31,947 nt of DNA from contig CAZRGZ010000010.1 in NCBI GenBank assembly GCA_964599775.1, forward strand, positions 1 through 31,947. The letters run 5' to 3'. Shown here piece by piece: positions 7,863 to 15,770 of the stretch; within the stretch, counting starts at the first letter, position 1, and each line of letters starts with the position of its first letter. The stretch is from CAZRGZ01 sp964599775. GTDB lineage: Bacteria; Patescibacteriota; Saccharimonadia; Saccharimonadales; Saccharimonadaceae. The translations under genes and the position numbers were made by a program. The notes under the pieces are model-generated. The model had not been told where the DNA came from and ran no database searches. It worked only from the letters and a program-made list of their open reading frames with translations.

Positions 7863-8249
7863 ATGGAACGACAGCGCGGATTTACAGTGATTGAACTGAT
7901 TGTGGCAATTGTATTTTTGGGCGTCATAACAGTGATTTTCTTTATTCAAAAGAATGATATCGAAATGAGTGCGCGCAATCAGGAACGACGAACAGCGATC
8001 AATGCTATGTATTATGGCCTTGAGGAAGTGTATTATCCTGATAAAAAATCTTATCCGCAAGAACTTACCGAAAAAACTTTACCCTATGTTGACCCGGAAT
8101 TATTCACAGACCCAGAGGGTGTGAAGATTGGTGATTCGCAGAGCGAGTACCGCTACGAGCCGACTGGATGTCAAGATGGGAAATGCTCGGGCTTTACCCT
8201 GCGGGCCGACCTAGAAAACCAAGAAGACTTTATAAAACAATCTGAATAA
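7863..8249 (+). CDS. Type IV prepilin-like protein
   Basis: A 128-aa protein with a class III signal: MERQRG then FTVIELIVAIVFLG. The prepilin peptidase site is after G6, Phe is +1 and Glu is +5, followed by a hydrophobic helix to about residue 28. The globular part contains C-x5-C near the C-terminus (TGCQDGKCSG), which may form a disulphide loop. Once processed it would be a major or minor subunit of the pilus built by PilB/C/M/N/O encoded 3-8 kb downstream. It is a single-gene unit between ruvB and recA. Confidence 0.85.
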   Translation: MERQRGFTVIELIVAIVFLGVITVIFFIQKNDIEMSARNQERRTAINAMYYGLEEVYYPDKKSYPQELTEKTLPYVDPELFTDPEGVKIGDSQSEYRYEPTGCQDGKCSGFTLRADLENQEDFIKQSE

Positions 8250-8271
8250 CTTAACGCCAGGTTAGGTAATA

Positions 8272-8306
8272 AAAGGGTGGATTTTCCACCCTTTGAACGA
8301 TATAAT
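8272..8306 (+). promoter_or_regulatory. recA promoter with a perfect 9-bp palindrome upstream of the -10
   Basis: AAAGGGTGG (8272-8280) and CCACCCTTT (8286-8294) form a perfect inverted repeat around ATTTT, ending 6 bp before a consensus TATAAT (8301-8306). The palindrome covers the -35 region, where an operator would sit. It lacks a T-run, so it is a poor terminator for the prepilin gene. It does not match known LexA box consensus sequences. Confidence 0.5.
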
Positions 8307-8346
8307 AGCCTCCAGTGAACGTAACACTTAGAGATCAGAGGGGAAT

Positions 8347-9381
8347 ATGGCAGAAAGTCAGAAAAAGTCAGCAAAAAAAGAGGGTGCGGACGAAGGCAAG
8401 CTAAAAGCACTAGGCCTAGCGGTTGATCAAATCACGAAACAATTTGGCAACGGCTCTATTATGAAATTGGGGGACTCGAAAAAGATAGATATTGAACTTA
8501 TCCCCAGTGGCGCACTCTCGCTTGACCTTGCGTTAGGTGGTGGGTATCCAAAAGGGCGAATTATTGAAATTTATGGGCCAGAAAGCTCAGGTAAAACGAC
8601 GCTCACACTGCATGCAATTGCCGAAGTCCAAAAGCAGGGCGGCACGGCAGCATTTATCGACGCCGAACATGCACTTGACCCTTCTTACGCCAAACGGCTT
8701 GGAGTAGATACCGATAATTTGCTCGTGAGCCAGCCAGATAACGGCGAGCAAGCGCTGGAAATTACCGAAACGCTGGTACGTTCTAACGCTGTGGATTTGA
8801 TTGTGGTAGACTCAGTGGCCGCGCTAGTACCGCAGGCCGAAATCGATGGCGAAATGGGTGATAGCCACATGGGACTACAAGCACGTCTAATGAGCCAGGC
8901 GCTACGCAAACTGACCGGTATTATTAACAAAAGTAAAGCTACCGTTATTTTCATTAACCAAATCCGTATGAAGATTGGCGTGATGTTTGGTAACCCCGAA
9001 ACTACGACCGGTGGTAACGCGCTGAAGTTCTACGCCTCGCTTCGTATGGATATTCGCCGTAGTGGGCAAATTAAATCTGGCGAAGATGTAATTGGTAACC
9101 GCACGAAGGTGAAGGTGGTAAAGAACAAGGTGGCACCGCCGTTTAGGATTGCTGAATTCGACATTATGTATAATGAAGGAATTTCCAAAACCGGTGATGT
9201 GCTCGATCTGGCCGCCGAGCATGGCGTCGTAGGCAAAAGCGGCGCCTGGTACGACTACAACGACAAAAAAATTGGCCAGGGTCGCGAAGCCACCAAGCAA
9301 TATTTAAAAGATAATCCTGAGTTACTCGCTGAAATCGATAAAAAAGTTCGCGAAAAGGTAGCCGCCGAAGAGGAGCTCTAG
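8347..9381 (+). CDS. recA: Recombinase RecA
   Basis: A 344-aa RecA. Walker A is GPESSGKTTL (about 78). IDAEHALDP, QPDNGEQALEI and VDSVAALVP follow, then loop 1 (MGDSHMGLQARLMSQ) and loop 2 (NPETTTGGNALKFYASLR). The C-terminus is short and ends acidic (AAEEEL). It drives strand exchange for repair and for integration of incoming DNA. The leader is about 40 nt long with a GAGGGG Shine-Dalgarno site before the ATG, unlike its leaderless neighbours. It starts an operon with the Nudix gene (1 nt gap) and recX. Confidence 0.97.
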   Translation: MAESQKKSAKKEGADEGKLKALGLAVDQITKQFGNGSIMKLGDSKKIDIELIPSGALSLDLALGGGYPKGRIIEIYGPESSGKTTLTLHAIAEVQKQGGTAAFIDAEHALDPSYAKRLGVDTDNLLVSQPDNGEQALEITETLVRSNAVDLIVVDSVAALVPQAEIDGEMGDSHMGLQARLMSQALRKLTGIINKSKATVIFINQIRMKIGVMFGNPETTTGGNALKFYASLRMDIRRSGQIKSGEDVIGNRTKVKVVKNKVAPPFRIAEFDIMYNEGISKTGDVLDLAAEHGVVGKSGAWYDYNDKKIGQGREATKQYLKDNPELLAEIDKKVREKVAAEEEL

Positions 9382-9382
9382 C

Positions 9383-9949
9383 GTGGCCGAAGAGCTTTGG
9401 CAGGAGTACAACGAGCAGGGCGAACCGATTGGCACTGGCCTCACTAAACGCGAAGCAGCCGCTGGAGTACTACATGGGGCAAGCCATGTTTGGTTTTGGC
9501 GCATGCATAATGGTTCGCTAGAAATTCTACTCCAGAAACGAGCCGACGGCATCCCGACATGGCCTAAGCTTTATGATGTTTCGGCTGCTGGCCATTTCGA
9601 CTTCGGTGAGCCACCGCTCGAGGCTGCTATTCGTGAAACTGAAGAAGAAATAGCTCATACCATAAGTGCCGAAAACCTATGCCTCTTATTTGTGTTTCGG
9701 CAGTACTTGGTGGCTGCCGACGATATCATAGAGAATGAGTTCCAGTGGGTGTATGGTTATGAAGTAAAAGGAGCGCTTGAAGAATTCAGCCATGACGGCG
9801 AAGTAGAAGCAGCCGAATGGGTAACCATGACCACTTTTGAAGCAATGATTGCAGGCAAAGATGATAAAGAGATAGTTCCCCATGGCGAGGCTTATTTTAG
9901 TTTGTTAAAACGAGGAATAGCGCTGTGTCAGGAACAATCACGGCCATAA
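9383..9949 (+). CDS. Nudix hydrolase, IPP-isomerase-like subgroup
   Basis: A 188-aa protein beginning with GTG one base after the recA stop. The N-terminus (LWQEYNEQGEPIGTGLTKRE) and AGVLHGASHVWFW resemble the YfcD/IPP-isomerase-like Nudix proteins. The Nudix box is present as G-x5-E-x7-RET-x-EE (GHFDFGE, then RETEEE). Enzymes of this box cleave nucleoside diphosphates linked to another group; the substrate is unknown. Its 3' end overlaps recX by 25 bp, so it is probably co-translated between recA and recX. A true IPP isomerase cannot be excluded but lacks context. Confidence 0.82.
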   Translation: MAEELWQEYNEQGEPIGTGLTKREAAAGVLHGASHVWFWRMHNGSLEILLQKRADGIPTWPKLYDVSAAGHFDFGEPPLEAAIRETEEEIAHTISAENLCLLFVFRQYLVAADDIIENEFQWVYGYEVKGALEEFSHDGEVEAAEWVTMTTFEAMIAGKDDKEIVPHGEAYFSLLKRGIALCQEQSRP

Positions 9950-10527
9950 AGCCAGCAGTGAAAACACCGGGGCGATGGAATGTATTTATTGAAGGTAAAT
10001 ACTCGTTTTCGCTGGCCGACCAGCAAGTACTAGAGCATCGGCTTAAAATTGGGCAGCAACTGAGTGACGATGACATTGCAGTATTAAAAAATGATAGCGA
10101 ATTTGGCAAAGCCTATGCCCGGGCACTTGATTTTATTTTACGCCGCCCCAGGAGCGAAAAGGAACTACGCGACTATTCGCGGCGAAAAGAATGGCCAGCC
10201 GATATTCGTGATCGAGTTATCGAAAAACTATACGAAAAAAACTACCTGAATGACAAAAAGTTTGCCGAAAGCTGGGTACGATCACGCACACTGGTAAAAC
10301 CGAGCAGCCGGCGTAAACTTGAGCTTGAATTGCGACAAAAAGGGGTCTCCAGTGCTATTATTAAAGAAGTATTCGCCGATGAAACCTCCGAACACGACGA
10401 ACTCGAAGCTTTACGCCGTATTGTGGCAAAAAAACGATCCCGCTATAGCGATGAGCGCAAGTTAATGGCATATCTTGCACGGCAGGGTTTTGGGTTTGAG
10501 GCGATAAAGGCAGTGCTTAGCGAATAA
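9925..10527 (+). CDS. recX: RecA regulator RecX
   Basis: A 200-aa RecX family protein. After an N-terminal beta-rich part (GRWNVFIEGKYSFSLADQQ) it has the family's three-helix repeats: ARALDFILRRPRSEKELRDY, then KLYEKNYLNDKKFAESWVRSR, then a C-terminal repeat ending LARQGFGFEAIKAVL. RecX binds the RecA filament and usually limits its activity. The start is a GTG inside the Nudix gene. The recA-Nudix-recX order ties its expression to recA. Confidence 0.88.
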   Translation: MSGTITAIKPAVKTPGRWNVFIEGKYSFSLADQQVLEHRLKIGQQLSDDDIAVLKNDSEFGKAYARALDFILRRPRSEKELRDYSRRKEWPADIRDRVIEKLYEKNYLNDKKFAESWVRSRTLVKPSSRRKLELELRQKGVSSAIIKEVFADETSEHDELEALRRIVAKKRSRYSDERKLMAYLARQGFGFEAIKAVLSE

Positions 10528-10528
10528 G

Positions 10529-10671
10529 CTTTCCTGAAATCCAGTCATTTCTTCCTAAGAACAGATTAAAAGCGAAGAGCAGCCCAAGGTATTTCACCGC
10601 GCGAGTAGCCGGGAAATATCCTGGCGCTTAGGCGGTCTGTTTGTGGAAGGAGATGACTGGATTTTAGAAAG
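10529..10671. repeat. Long imperfect palindrome (about 143 nt hairpin)
   Basis: A perfect 12-bp pair, AAATCCAGTCAT (10537-10548) with ATGACTGGATTT (10653-10664), is flanked by CTTTC/GAAAG (10529-10533 and 10667-10671). Inner pairs continue: AACAGA (10560-10565) with TCTGTT (10636-10641), AAGCG (10570-10574) with CGCTT (10625-10629), and an 11-of-12 stem at 10584-10595 with 10613-10624. It fills the recX-pilB gap. There is no T-run of terminator strength. It could be a structured RNA, a small non-autonomous palindromic element or a recombination site. Confidence 0.7.
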
Positions 10672-10716
10672 AACTTTACAAGCTACTAACCATTAGCATT
10701 ATTTCCCAAAATCGCC

Positions 10717-10722
10717 TACAAT
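10717..10722 (+). promoter_or_regulatory. -10 element of a leaderless pilB promoter
   Basis: TACAAT is 6 nt before the pilB ATG with only AT-rich bases between and no Shine-Dalgarno site. Confidence 0.45.
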
Positions 10723-10728
10723 AATATT

Positions 10729-12501
10729 ATGCGAATTTCTGACGCAACCATTGAGGAACTTTTGCGTAGCACTGGCCGTGTCACGAACGACCAGCTTGCT
10801 GCGCTGCGTCAAGAACAAGAAAGAACCCATCGTCCGCTAGAAGATATAGTGATCCGCCAGGGAATTTTTGACGAAGCAAGCCTGACGCAATTGTACGCAC
10901 AGTATGCCGATATTCCTTTTGTTGAGATTGACCCACGTGATATTACCAGTGAGGCGCTCGAACTCATCCCCGAACGTATTGCCCGGCAATATAATGCCAT
11001 TGTGTTTAAAGTTGAAGGTGATGATCACTACTTGGCGATGGAAGACCCCGATGACGTTCAGGCGGTGAACTTTCTGACCAAACAGATTGGCGGTAACGTG
11101 AAGCTCTTTATTGCGACGCGTAATAACATTTTACGCGCACTCGATAATTATCGTGGTGATGTTGATAAAGAGCTCAGCGAAGTCATCCAAGTGCAGGGCG
11201 AAAAAGCTGATAGCGAGCAAGTATCGGAAGAAGATATCTCTGAGGATTCCCCGGTTGCACAAACAGTCAATTTGCTTTTAGAGTATGCTATTCGTTCTGG
11301 CGCTTCAGACATCCATATTGAGCCGCGCGAAGATTACGTGCAAATTCGCTATCGTATAGATGGGGTGCTACAAGAGGTAAACCGGCTGCCGCGGGAAGTT
11401 CTGAATGCGTTAGTGAGCCGTATTAAAATTTTAAGCAGCTTAAAAATCGATGAGCGGCGAGTGCCGCAAGACGGTCGTTTTAAAATTACGGTGGCTGGGC
11501 GCACCTATGCACTGCGTGTTTCCACATTGCCGGTAACAGATGGCGAAAAAGTGGCAATGCGTATTCTCGACGAAAGCGATACGGCCCTTACGCTGCCGGA
11601 GCTTGGCTTCTGGGGACATTCACTCGCGATTATAAATAGTGCCATTAAGCAACCACATGGTATGGTACTAGTGACAGGGCCAACTGGGTCAGGCAAATCG
11701 ACGACATTGTTTAGTATTTTAACTATTTTAAACAAGCAAACGGTGAATATTTCTACTGTGGAAGACCCGGTGGAATATAAAATCCCTGGCGTGAACCAAA
11801 CACAAGTCAACCCGAAAGCTGGTATGAATTTTGCCAATGGTTTAAGGGCATTGTTGCGCCAAGACCCCAATATTATTATGGTAGGTGAGATTCGCGATTC
11901 CGAGACGGCCAACCTGGCGGTGCAAGCGGCGCTTACCGGGCATTTGGTGTTTTCAACCCTTCACACCAACAACGCTGCAACCACTTTGCCACGATTGTTA
12001 GATATGGAAGTCGAACCTTTTTTGATTGCCAGTACTGTACGCGCCGTAGTGGCGCAGCGGTTAGTGCGCCGATTGTGCACAAATTGCCGTGAATCGTATA
12101 CTCCCAATGCTGAAGAGCAGCTAGAGGTCATGCATGCCTTTGGGCTCGAAAGCATGGCACGCCTACACACGCTCGAAAGCGAAGCGGTAGGCGAAGGTGT
12201 CGGCACGAGTATTGGTGAGGGCTTAAGTTCGAGCGAAGAAAATATCGTACGGCTGTGGCGCGCTTCCGAGCAAGGGTGCGAAGAATGTGGGGGGAGTGGC
12301 TACAAGGGGCGAATCGGCATTTATGAGGCACTGCAAAATTCTGATAATATTCAAAAGCTTATTGTTGGCAACACCACCAGTGCCGTGATTCAAAAGCAGG
12401 CTATTGTTGAGGGTATGATTACCATGCAAACAGATGGGCTAATAAAAGCACTCCGAGGCGAAACCACGATAGAGGAAATTTTGCGAGCAACTCGAGATTA
12501 A
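10729..12501 (+). CDS. pilB: Type IV pilus extension ATPase PilB (GspE family)
   Basis: A 590-aa secretion ATPase. The N-terminal MshEN-type domain (about 1-150) is followed by the ATPase core: SGASDIHIEPR, Walker A GPTGSGKSTT (about 318), the Asp box VGEIRDSETA, and the His box LVFSTLHTN. A tetra-cysteine metal site is present as CTNC (about 449) and CEEC (about 517). It powers pilin insertion at the inner membrane platform. pilC follows 4 nt downstream. No retraction ATPase pilT is in this window. Confidence 0.95.
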   Translation: MRISDATIEELLRSTGRVTNDQLAALRQEQERTHRPLEDIVIRQGIFDEASLTQLYAQYADIPFVEIDPRDITSEALELIPERIARQYNAIVFKVEGDDHYLAMEDPDDVQAVNFLTKQIGGNVKLFIATRNNILRALDNYRGDVDKELSEVIQVQGEKADSEQVSEEDISEDSPVAQTVNLLLEYAIRSGASDIHIEPREDYVQIRYRIDGVLQEVNRLPREVLNALVSRIKILSSLKIDERRVPQDGRFKITVAGRTYALRVSTLPVTDGEKVAMRILDESDTALTLPELGFWGHSLAIINSAIKQPHGMVLVTGPTGSGKSTTLFSILTILNKQTVNISTVEDPVEYKIPGVNQTQVNPKAGMNFANGLRALLRQDPNIIMVGEIRDSETANLAVQAALTGHLVFSTLHTNNAATTLPRLLDMEVEPFLIASTVRAVVAQRLVRRLCTNCRESYTPNAEEQLEVMHAFGLESMARLHTLESEAVGEGVGTSIGEGLSSSEENIVRLWRASEQGCEECGGSGYKGRIGIYEALQNSDNIQKLIVGNTTSAVIQKQAIVEGMITMQTDGLIKALRGETTIEEILRATRD

Positions 12502-12505
12502 AGTT

Positions 12506-13729
12506 ATGGCCAAATTTACCTACCAGGCAGTAAATACGAAAGGCAATACCGTCACGGGGACGGTTGAGGCGAATGATCGAGCCGGTGCCATAGCCGCCTT
12601 GACTCGTGAAGGTCTACAGCCGGTGAGTCTTAAAGAAGAGCAAAAAGGCTTTGGGTCGTTTAACCTAAATATTTTTAAAAACCGTGTAAAAAATGCTGAC
12701 TTAGTAATGTTCACTCGCCAATTAAGTACGATGGTGAGTGCTGGGGTGCCGCTCCTGCGTGCACTCAACGCCATGCAAAAGCATACCGAGAGCAAAGCAT
12801 TAAGCCAAATACTTGCTGAGGTAAGTAAAGACGTACAGGGTGGCGCAATGCTGGCTAGTGCGCTAGCGAAACACCCGCGAGCATTCAACGAAGTGTATGT
12901 AAATATGGTTCGTGCCGGGGAAGCTGCTGGTATTTTGGATGAAATTTTAAAGCGTCTCGCCTTTCAACAGGAAAAAAACGCGGCAATTATTAAAAAAATT
13001 CGCAGCGCCATGACCTATCCAGCTATCTTGATTGTGATTACGATTGGTGCTTTTTTTGGCTTGATGATTTTTGTAATTCCACAAATTGGCAATATTATTC
13101 AAGATTTAGGCGGCCCTGATGCAGAGTTGCCGCTGCTCACGCAAATCATGCTTGGTATAAGTGGGTTCTTCCAAAATTATTGGTATATTGTGATTGGCGC
13201 GACTGCCGCACTCATTTTCATACTCACGCGTTATATCCGCACCCCTGGGGGCCGGCGGGCTTTTCATACCTTTATATTACGCCTTCCAGTTATAAAAGGT
13301 ATCATCATCAAAATTGCCAACGCGCGCTTTACCCGAACCTTTGCGGCGCTGCTTGGCGCGGGCGTCAGCGTGCTCGAGGCTTTAAAGATTTCTGGCCGTG
13401 CAATTGGCAACGTCGTATATGAAGACGCGATTGATCAAGCTATCGAAGAGGTAAAAAACGGCAAGCAATTATCTGAAGCGTTAAGCAACAACCCGCTATT
13501 CCCAGCAATCGTTTCGCAAATGATGGCAGTGGGGGAAGAAACCGGGAAAACAGATGTGACTTTAGTGAAAGTAGCTGATTTTTATGATGAAGAAGTTGAT
13601 TTAGTGATTGACAGCTTAAGCTCGATTATTGAGCCGGCGATGATTATAATTTTAGGGTCGATGGTGGGGTTAATTGCGGCAAGTGTGATGGGGCCGATAA
13701 GTGGGATTGCGCAGAATATTCAAGGGTAG
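12506..13729 (+). CDS. pilC: Type IV pilus inner membrane platform protein PilC (GspF family)
   Basis: A 407-aa polytopic protein with an N-terminal cytoplasmic stretch (MAKFTYQAVNTKGN) and two homologous T2SSF domains at about 65-190 and 270-395. The second contains FTRTFAALLGAGVSVLEAL, mirroring FTRQLSTMVSAGVPLLRAL in the first. Membrane helices lie at about 170-200, 220-245 and 375-400. It couples PilB ATP hydrolysis to pilin insertion. It is co-transcribed with pilB. Confidence 0.94.
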   Translation: MAKFTYQAVNTKGNTVTGTVEANDRAGAIAALTREGLQPVSLKEEQKGFGSFNLNIFKNRVKNADLVMFTRQLSTMVSAGVPLLRALNAMQKHTESKALSQILAEVSKDVQGGAMLASALAKHPRAFNEVYVNMVRAGEAAGILDEILKRLAFQQEKNAAIIKKIRSAMTYPAILIVITIGAFFGLMIFVIPQIGNIIQDLGGPDAELPLLTQIMLGISGFFQNYWYIVIGATAALIFILTRYIRTPGGRRAFHTFILRLPVIKGIIIKIANARFTRTFAALLGAGVSVLEALKISGRAIGNVVYEDAIDQAIEEVKNGKQLSEALSNNPLFPAIVSQMMAVGEETGKTDVTLVKVADFYDEEVDLVIDSLSSIIEPAMIIILGSMVGLIAASVMGPISGIAQNIQG

Positions 13730-13745
13730 CCTCTTCCGTGTTCGC

Positions 13746-13864
13746 CACCACCCCCTCCACCGAATAGACCGCTAAGGCGCCAAGACACTCTTGGGGCATT
13801 CGCCGCCAGGAGTTAGCTTGGGCTGCACTTCGCTTTTAGTCTATTCTTGTGGAGGTGAGGGTGG
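13746..13864. repeat. Long imperfect palindrome after pilC
   Basis: A segment at 13746-13761 pairs with 13849-13864 at about 13 of 16 positions, continued by GAATAGAC (13762-13769) with GTCTATTC (13839-13846). Inside lie CCAAGA/TCTTGG (13780-13794) and GCTAA/TTAGC. It begins 16 bp after the pilC stop. No T-tract follows, so it is not a normal terminator. The architecture resembles the palindrome in the recX-pilB gap, but the sequence differs. Confidence 0.65.
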
Positions 13865-13865
13865 A

Positions 13866-13993
13866 GGCTCTGAGTCATTATAGCCAAGTTCCTCTGTTTC
13901 TGTGCCGCGGCCACAAAGTCTCATGTGGGTGGCCGAAAGGAGGGTACTCCGCGGCGACAAATAGCTTTAGCTATTTTCGACGTGGGAGGAGCC
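13866..13993 (+). ncRNA. Candidate structured RNA between pilC and pilM
   Basis: GGCTCT (13866-13871) can pair with GGAGCC (13988-13993). Inside, CCGCGG (13905-13910) pairs with CCGCGG (13949-13954), GGCCAC (13909-13914) with GTGGCC (13929-13934), and a hairpin AAATAGC/GCTATTT lies at 13959-13976. GGCCAC and the first CCGCGG share two bases, so they are partly alternative. I see no reading frame with coding character and no match to tmRNA, RNase P or SRP RNA landmarks. Strand is a guess. It could be an independent RNA or a leader of the pilM operon. Confidence 0.35.
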
Positions 13994-14081
13994 TTGAGGT
14001 CAGGACCCGCCGCAGAGATTTGCATCGCGAAAATCATCCCCTTATAATCTGATATTCATTAAAATCATAACCAATATCTGC

Positions 14082-14104
14082 TATACTAAAACAAACCGTA
14101 TACG
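14082..14104 (+). promoter_or_regulatory. Possible tandem -10 elements before pilM
   Basis: TATACT (14082-14087) and TATACG (14099-14104) both precede pilM. The second is 8 nt before the ATG at 14113 and would give a leaderless message. The first would give a leader of about 20 nt. Confidence 0.45.
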
Positions 14105-14112
14105 TGGGCATC

Positions 14113-15171
14113 ATGAGTAAATTATTTTATAAAGACAAACCGGTAGTTGGCGTTGACTTTAGCCCCACCAGCATTAAAGTCATGGAAATTGACCCCAAGC
14201 GTAACCGCGTGCTGGGGTATGGTTCAATAGATATCGACCCGGTAAAGTCGCAGGAAAGTTTTGATTCAGGCGATAGCACCTACCTTGCCGAAATGCTGTC
14301 AAAACTACTACGTGAAAAAGTAGTAGGGAGACTCAGTAGTAACCATGCGGTAATTGCAATTCCCACAGCCCGTACCTACACCCGTTCATTTAACTTGCCC
14401 GTATCAGCTGAAAATAACTTACAAGATGCCATTACGCTCGAAACGGAGCAATATATTCCGCTGCCCCTTTCGCAGCTGTATACTGATTTTAATATTATTG
14501 AACGCAGCAAAGAACAGATATCGGTTCTGCTGGCAGCGATTCCACAGCGCATTGTCGAGGTTGCAGTGGACGCAGCGCGGCGAGCTGGTTTACGGGTGAT
14601 TCTGGTAGAACCGAGCATTAGTGCTGTAGCGCGGCTTTTAATGAGCACCGAAGAAGGCCATTTGCCCACCGTGATTGTCGACGTAGGGCCAGCACATACC
14701 GATATAGCAGTGCTCAGCAACGATGCGATTCGGGTGACGGGTGGCATCCCTATCGGCGGCAATACCTTTACGATTGATATTGCCAAAAAATTGAATGTAC
14801 CCCTAGAAAACGCTCACCAGCTTAAGGTGCTACATGGTTTAAATGCTGGGCCGAAACAAGCAAGAATTCTGGCGGCTGTTGAGCCAAATTTAAAGCGCAT
14901 AGTAAGTGAAGTAAAGAAAGTAATGCGTTACTATACCGAGCGTATTAACCCCGAGCAAAAGTTAGAGCAAGTGGTGATTGTCGGCGGCGGTTCAAATATT
15001 CCTGGCTTGGGCGATTATTTCACTAACACACTGGTCATGCCAGCACGTATTGCTAGCCCCTGGCAGATTCTCGATTTCCAAGATCTTACTCAACCATCGC
15101 GGCAATTTAAACCACGCTACATCACTGTAGCCGGCTTGGCGAGCGTGCAGCCAGAAAGGGTGTTTGAATGA
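14113..15171 (+). CDS. pilM: Type IV pilus assembly ATPase-fold protein PilM
   Basis: A 352-aa actin-like protein. The N-terminal KPVVGVDFSPTSIKVMEID is the phosphate-1 region. VIVDVGPAHTDIAVL is phosphate 2, and VVIVGGGSNIPGLGDY is the adenosine motif. PilM binds the N-terminus of PilN on the cytoplasmic face and links the alignment complex to PilB/PilC. ATG 14113 is preferred because of the -10 box 8 nt upstream; an in-frame GTG at 14104 would add three residues. Its stop overlaps the pilN start (ATGA). Confidence 0.93.
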   Translation: MSKLFYKDKPVVGVDFSPTSIKVMEIDPKRNRVLGYGSIDIDPVKSQESFDSGDSTYLAEMLSKLLREKVVGRLSSNHAVIAIPTARTYTRSFNLPVSAENNLQDAITLETEQYIPLPLSQLYTDFNIIERSKEQISVLLAAIPQRIVEVAVDAARRAGLRVILVEPSISAVARLLMSTEEGHLPTVIVDVGPAHTDIAVLSNDAIRVTGGIPIGGNTFTIDIAKKLNVPLENAHQLKVLHGLNAGPKQARILAAVEPNLKRIVSEVKKVMRYYTERINPEQKLEQVVIVGGGSNIPGLGDYFTNTLVMPARIASPWQILDFQDLTQPSRQFKPRYITVAGLASVQPERVFE

Positions 15172-15770
15172 TCAATCTTTTAAGCCCAGATGATAAACGC
15201 CAGCTTCATGCCGCCCGCATGAACGTATTGCTCCGCCGTTATACTATATTGATTGCTTTTACACTCCTTGCCGTGGCCGGTATTTTTGGCGCTGGGTTAT
15301 TTATTGCGTTCCGGGAACGTCTGGTTGCCGAGCAAGACCTCCATGCTGACCAGCAGCAAACCATGCAATACCAAGAAGTACGCGAAGAGGCTGAAGGTTT
15401 TGAGCGTAATCTCAATATTGCAGACAGAATTTTGGCAGATGAAATTACCTATAGTACCTTACTTACCGATATTGCAAAAGCACTGCCACAAAATGCTGTA
15501 CTTTCCAATCTCACACTTAACCCAGATGTATTAGGCAATCCCACAACCCTCGAAGCTCGGACTGTTAGCTATGATGCTGCGCTCGAATTGCAACAGAAGC
15601 TTGATGAATCACCGTTGTTTAGTGAAGTGAGTATTATAAATATTACTACTGATGATGCAAGCCCTGACAACGAGGCAAATACAAACTTCCCTGTGACAGT
15701 GACCATTAGTGCCGTGATTGCTAACCCTAATACGATTACACCAGATACACGACCGGAGGAGAGGCCATGA
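15168..15770 (+). CDS. pilN: Type IV pilus alignment protein PilN
   Basis: A 200-aa bitopic protein. It starts MINLLSPDDKRQ, the PilN motif that docks into PilM. A membrane helix lies at about 23-47. A coiled-coil-prone segment and a ferredoxin-like periplasmic domain follow (LPQNAVLSNLTLNPD, then the strand region with VSIINITTDD). It pairs with PilO around the pilus base. Start and stop overlap pilM and pilO by 4 nt each (ATGA), which implies translational coupling. Confidence 0.88.
   Translation: MINLLSPDDKRQLHAARMNVLLRRYTILIAFTLLAVAGIFGAGLFIAFRERLVAEQDLHADQQQTMQYQEVREEAEGFERNLNIADRILADEITYSTLLTDIAKALPQNAVLSNLTLNPDVLGNPTTLEARTVSYDAALELQQKLDESPLFSEVSIINITTDDASPDNEANTNFPVTVTISAVIANPNTITPDTRPEERP

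Noticed and set aside
10529..10671. An integron attC site
   Set aside because: The hairpin is attC-like in size, but the conserved GTT and AAC core boxes are absent and no integron integrase is in the window.
13866..14040. RNase P RNA, SRP RNA or tmRNA in the pilC-pilM gap
   Set aside because: Neither strand shows the RNase P GAGGAAAGTCC core, the SRP apical GGAA loop with its partners, or a tRNA-like end.
13849..14052. A 67-aa + strand frame with an apparent GGAGGTGA Shine-Dalgarno site
   Set aside because: The GGAGGTGA lies inside the GTG start region rather than before it, is part of a palindrome stem, and the translation shows no coding character.
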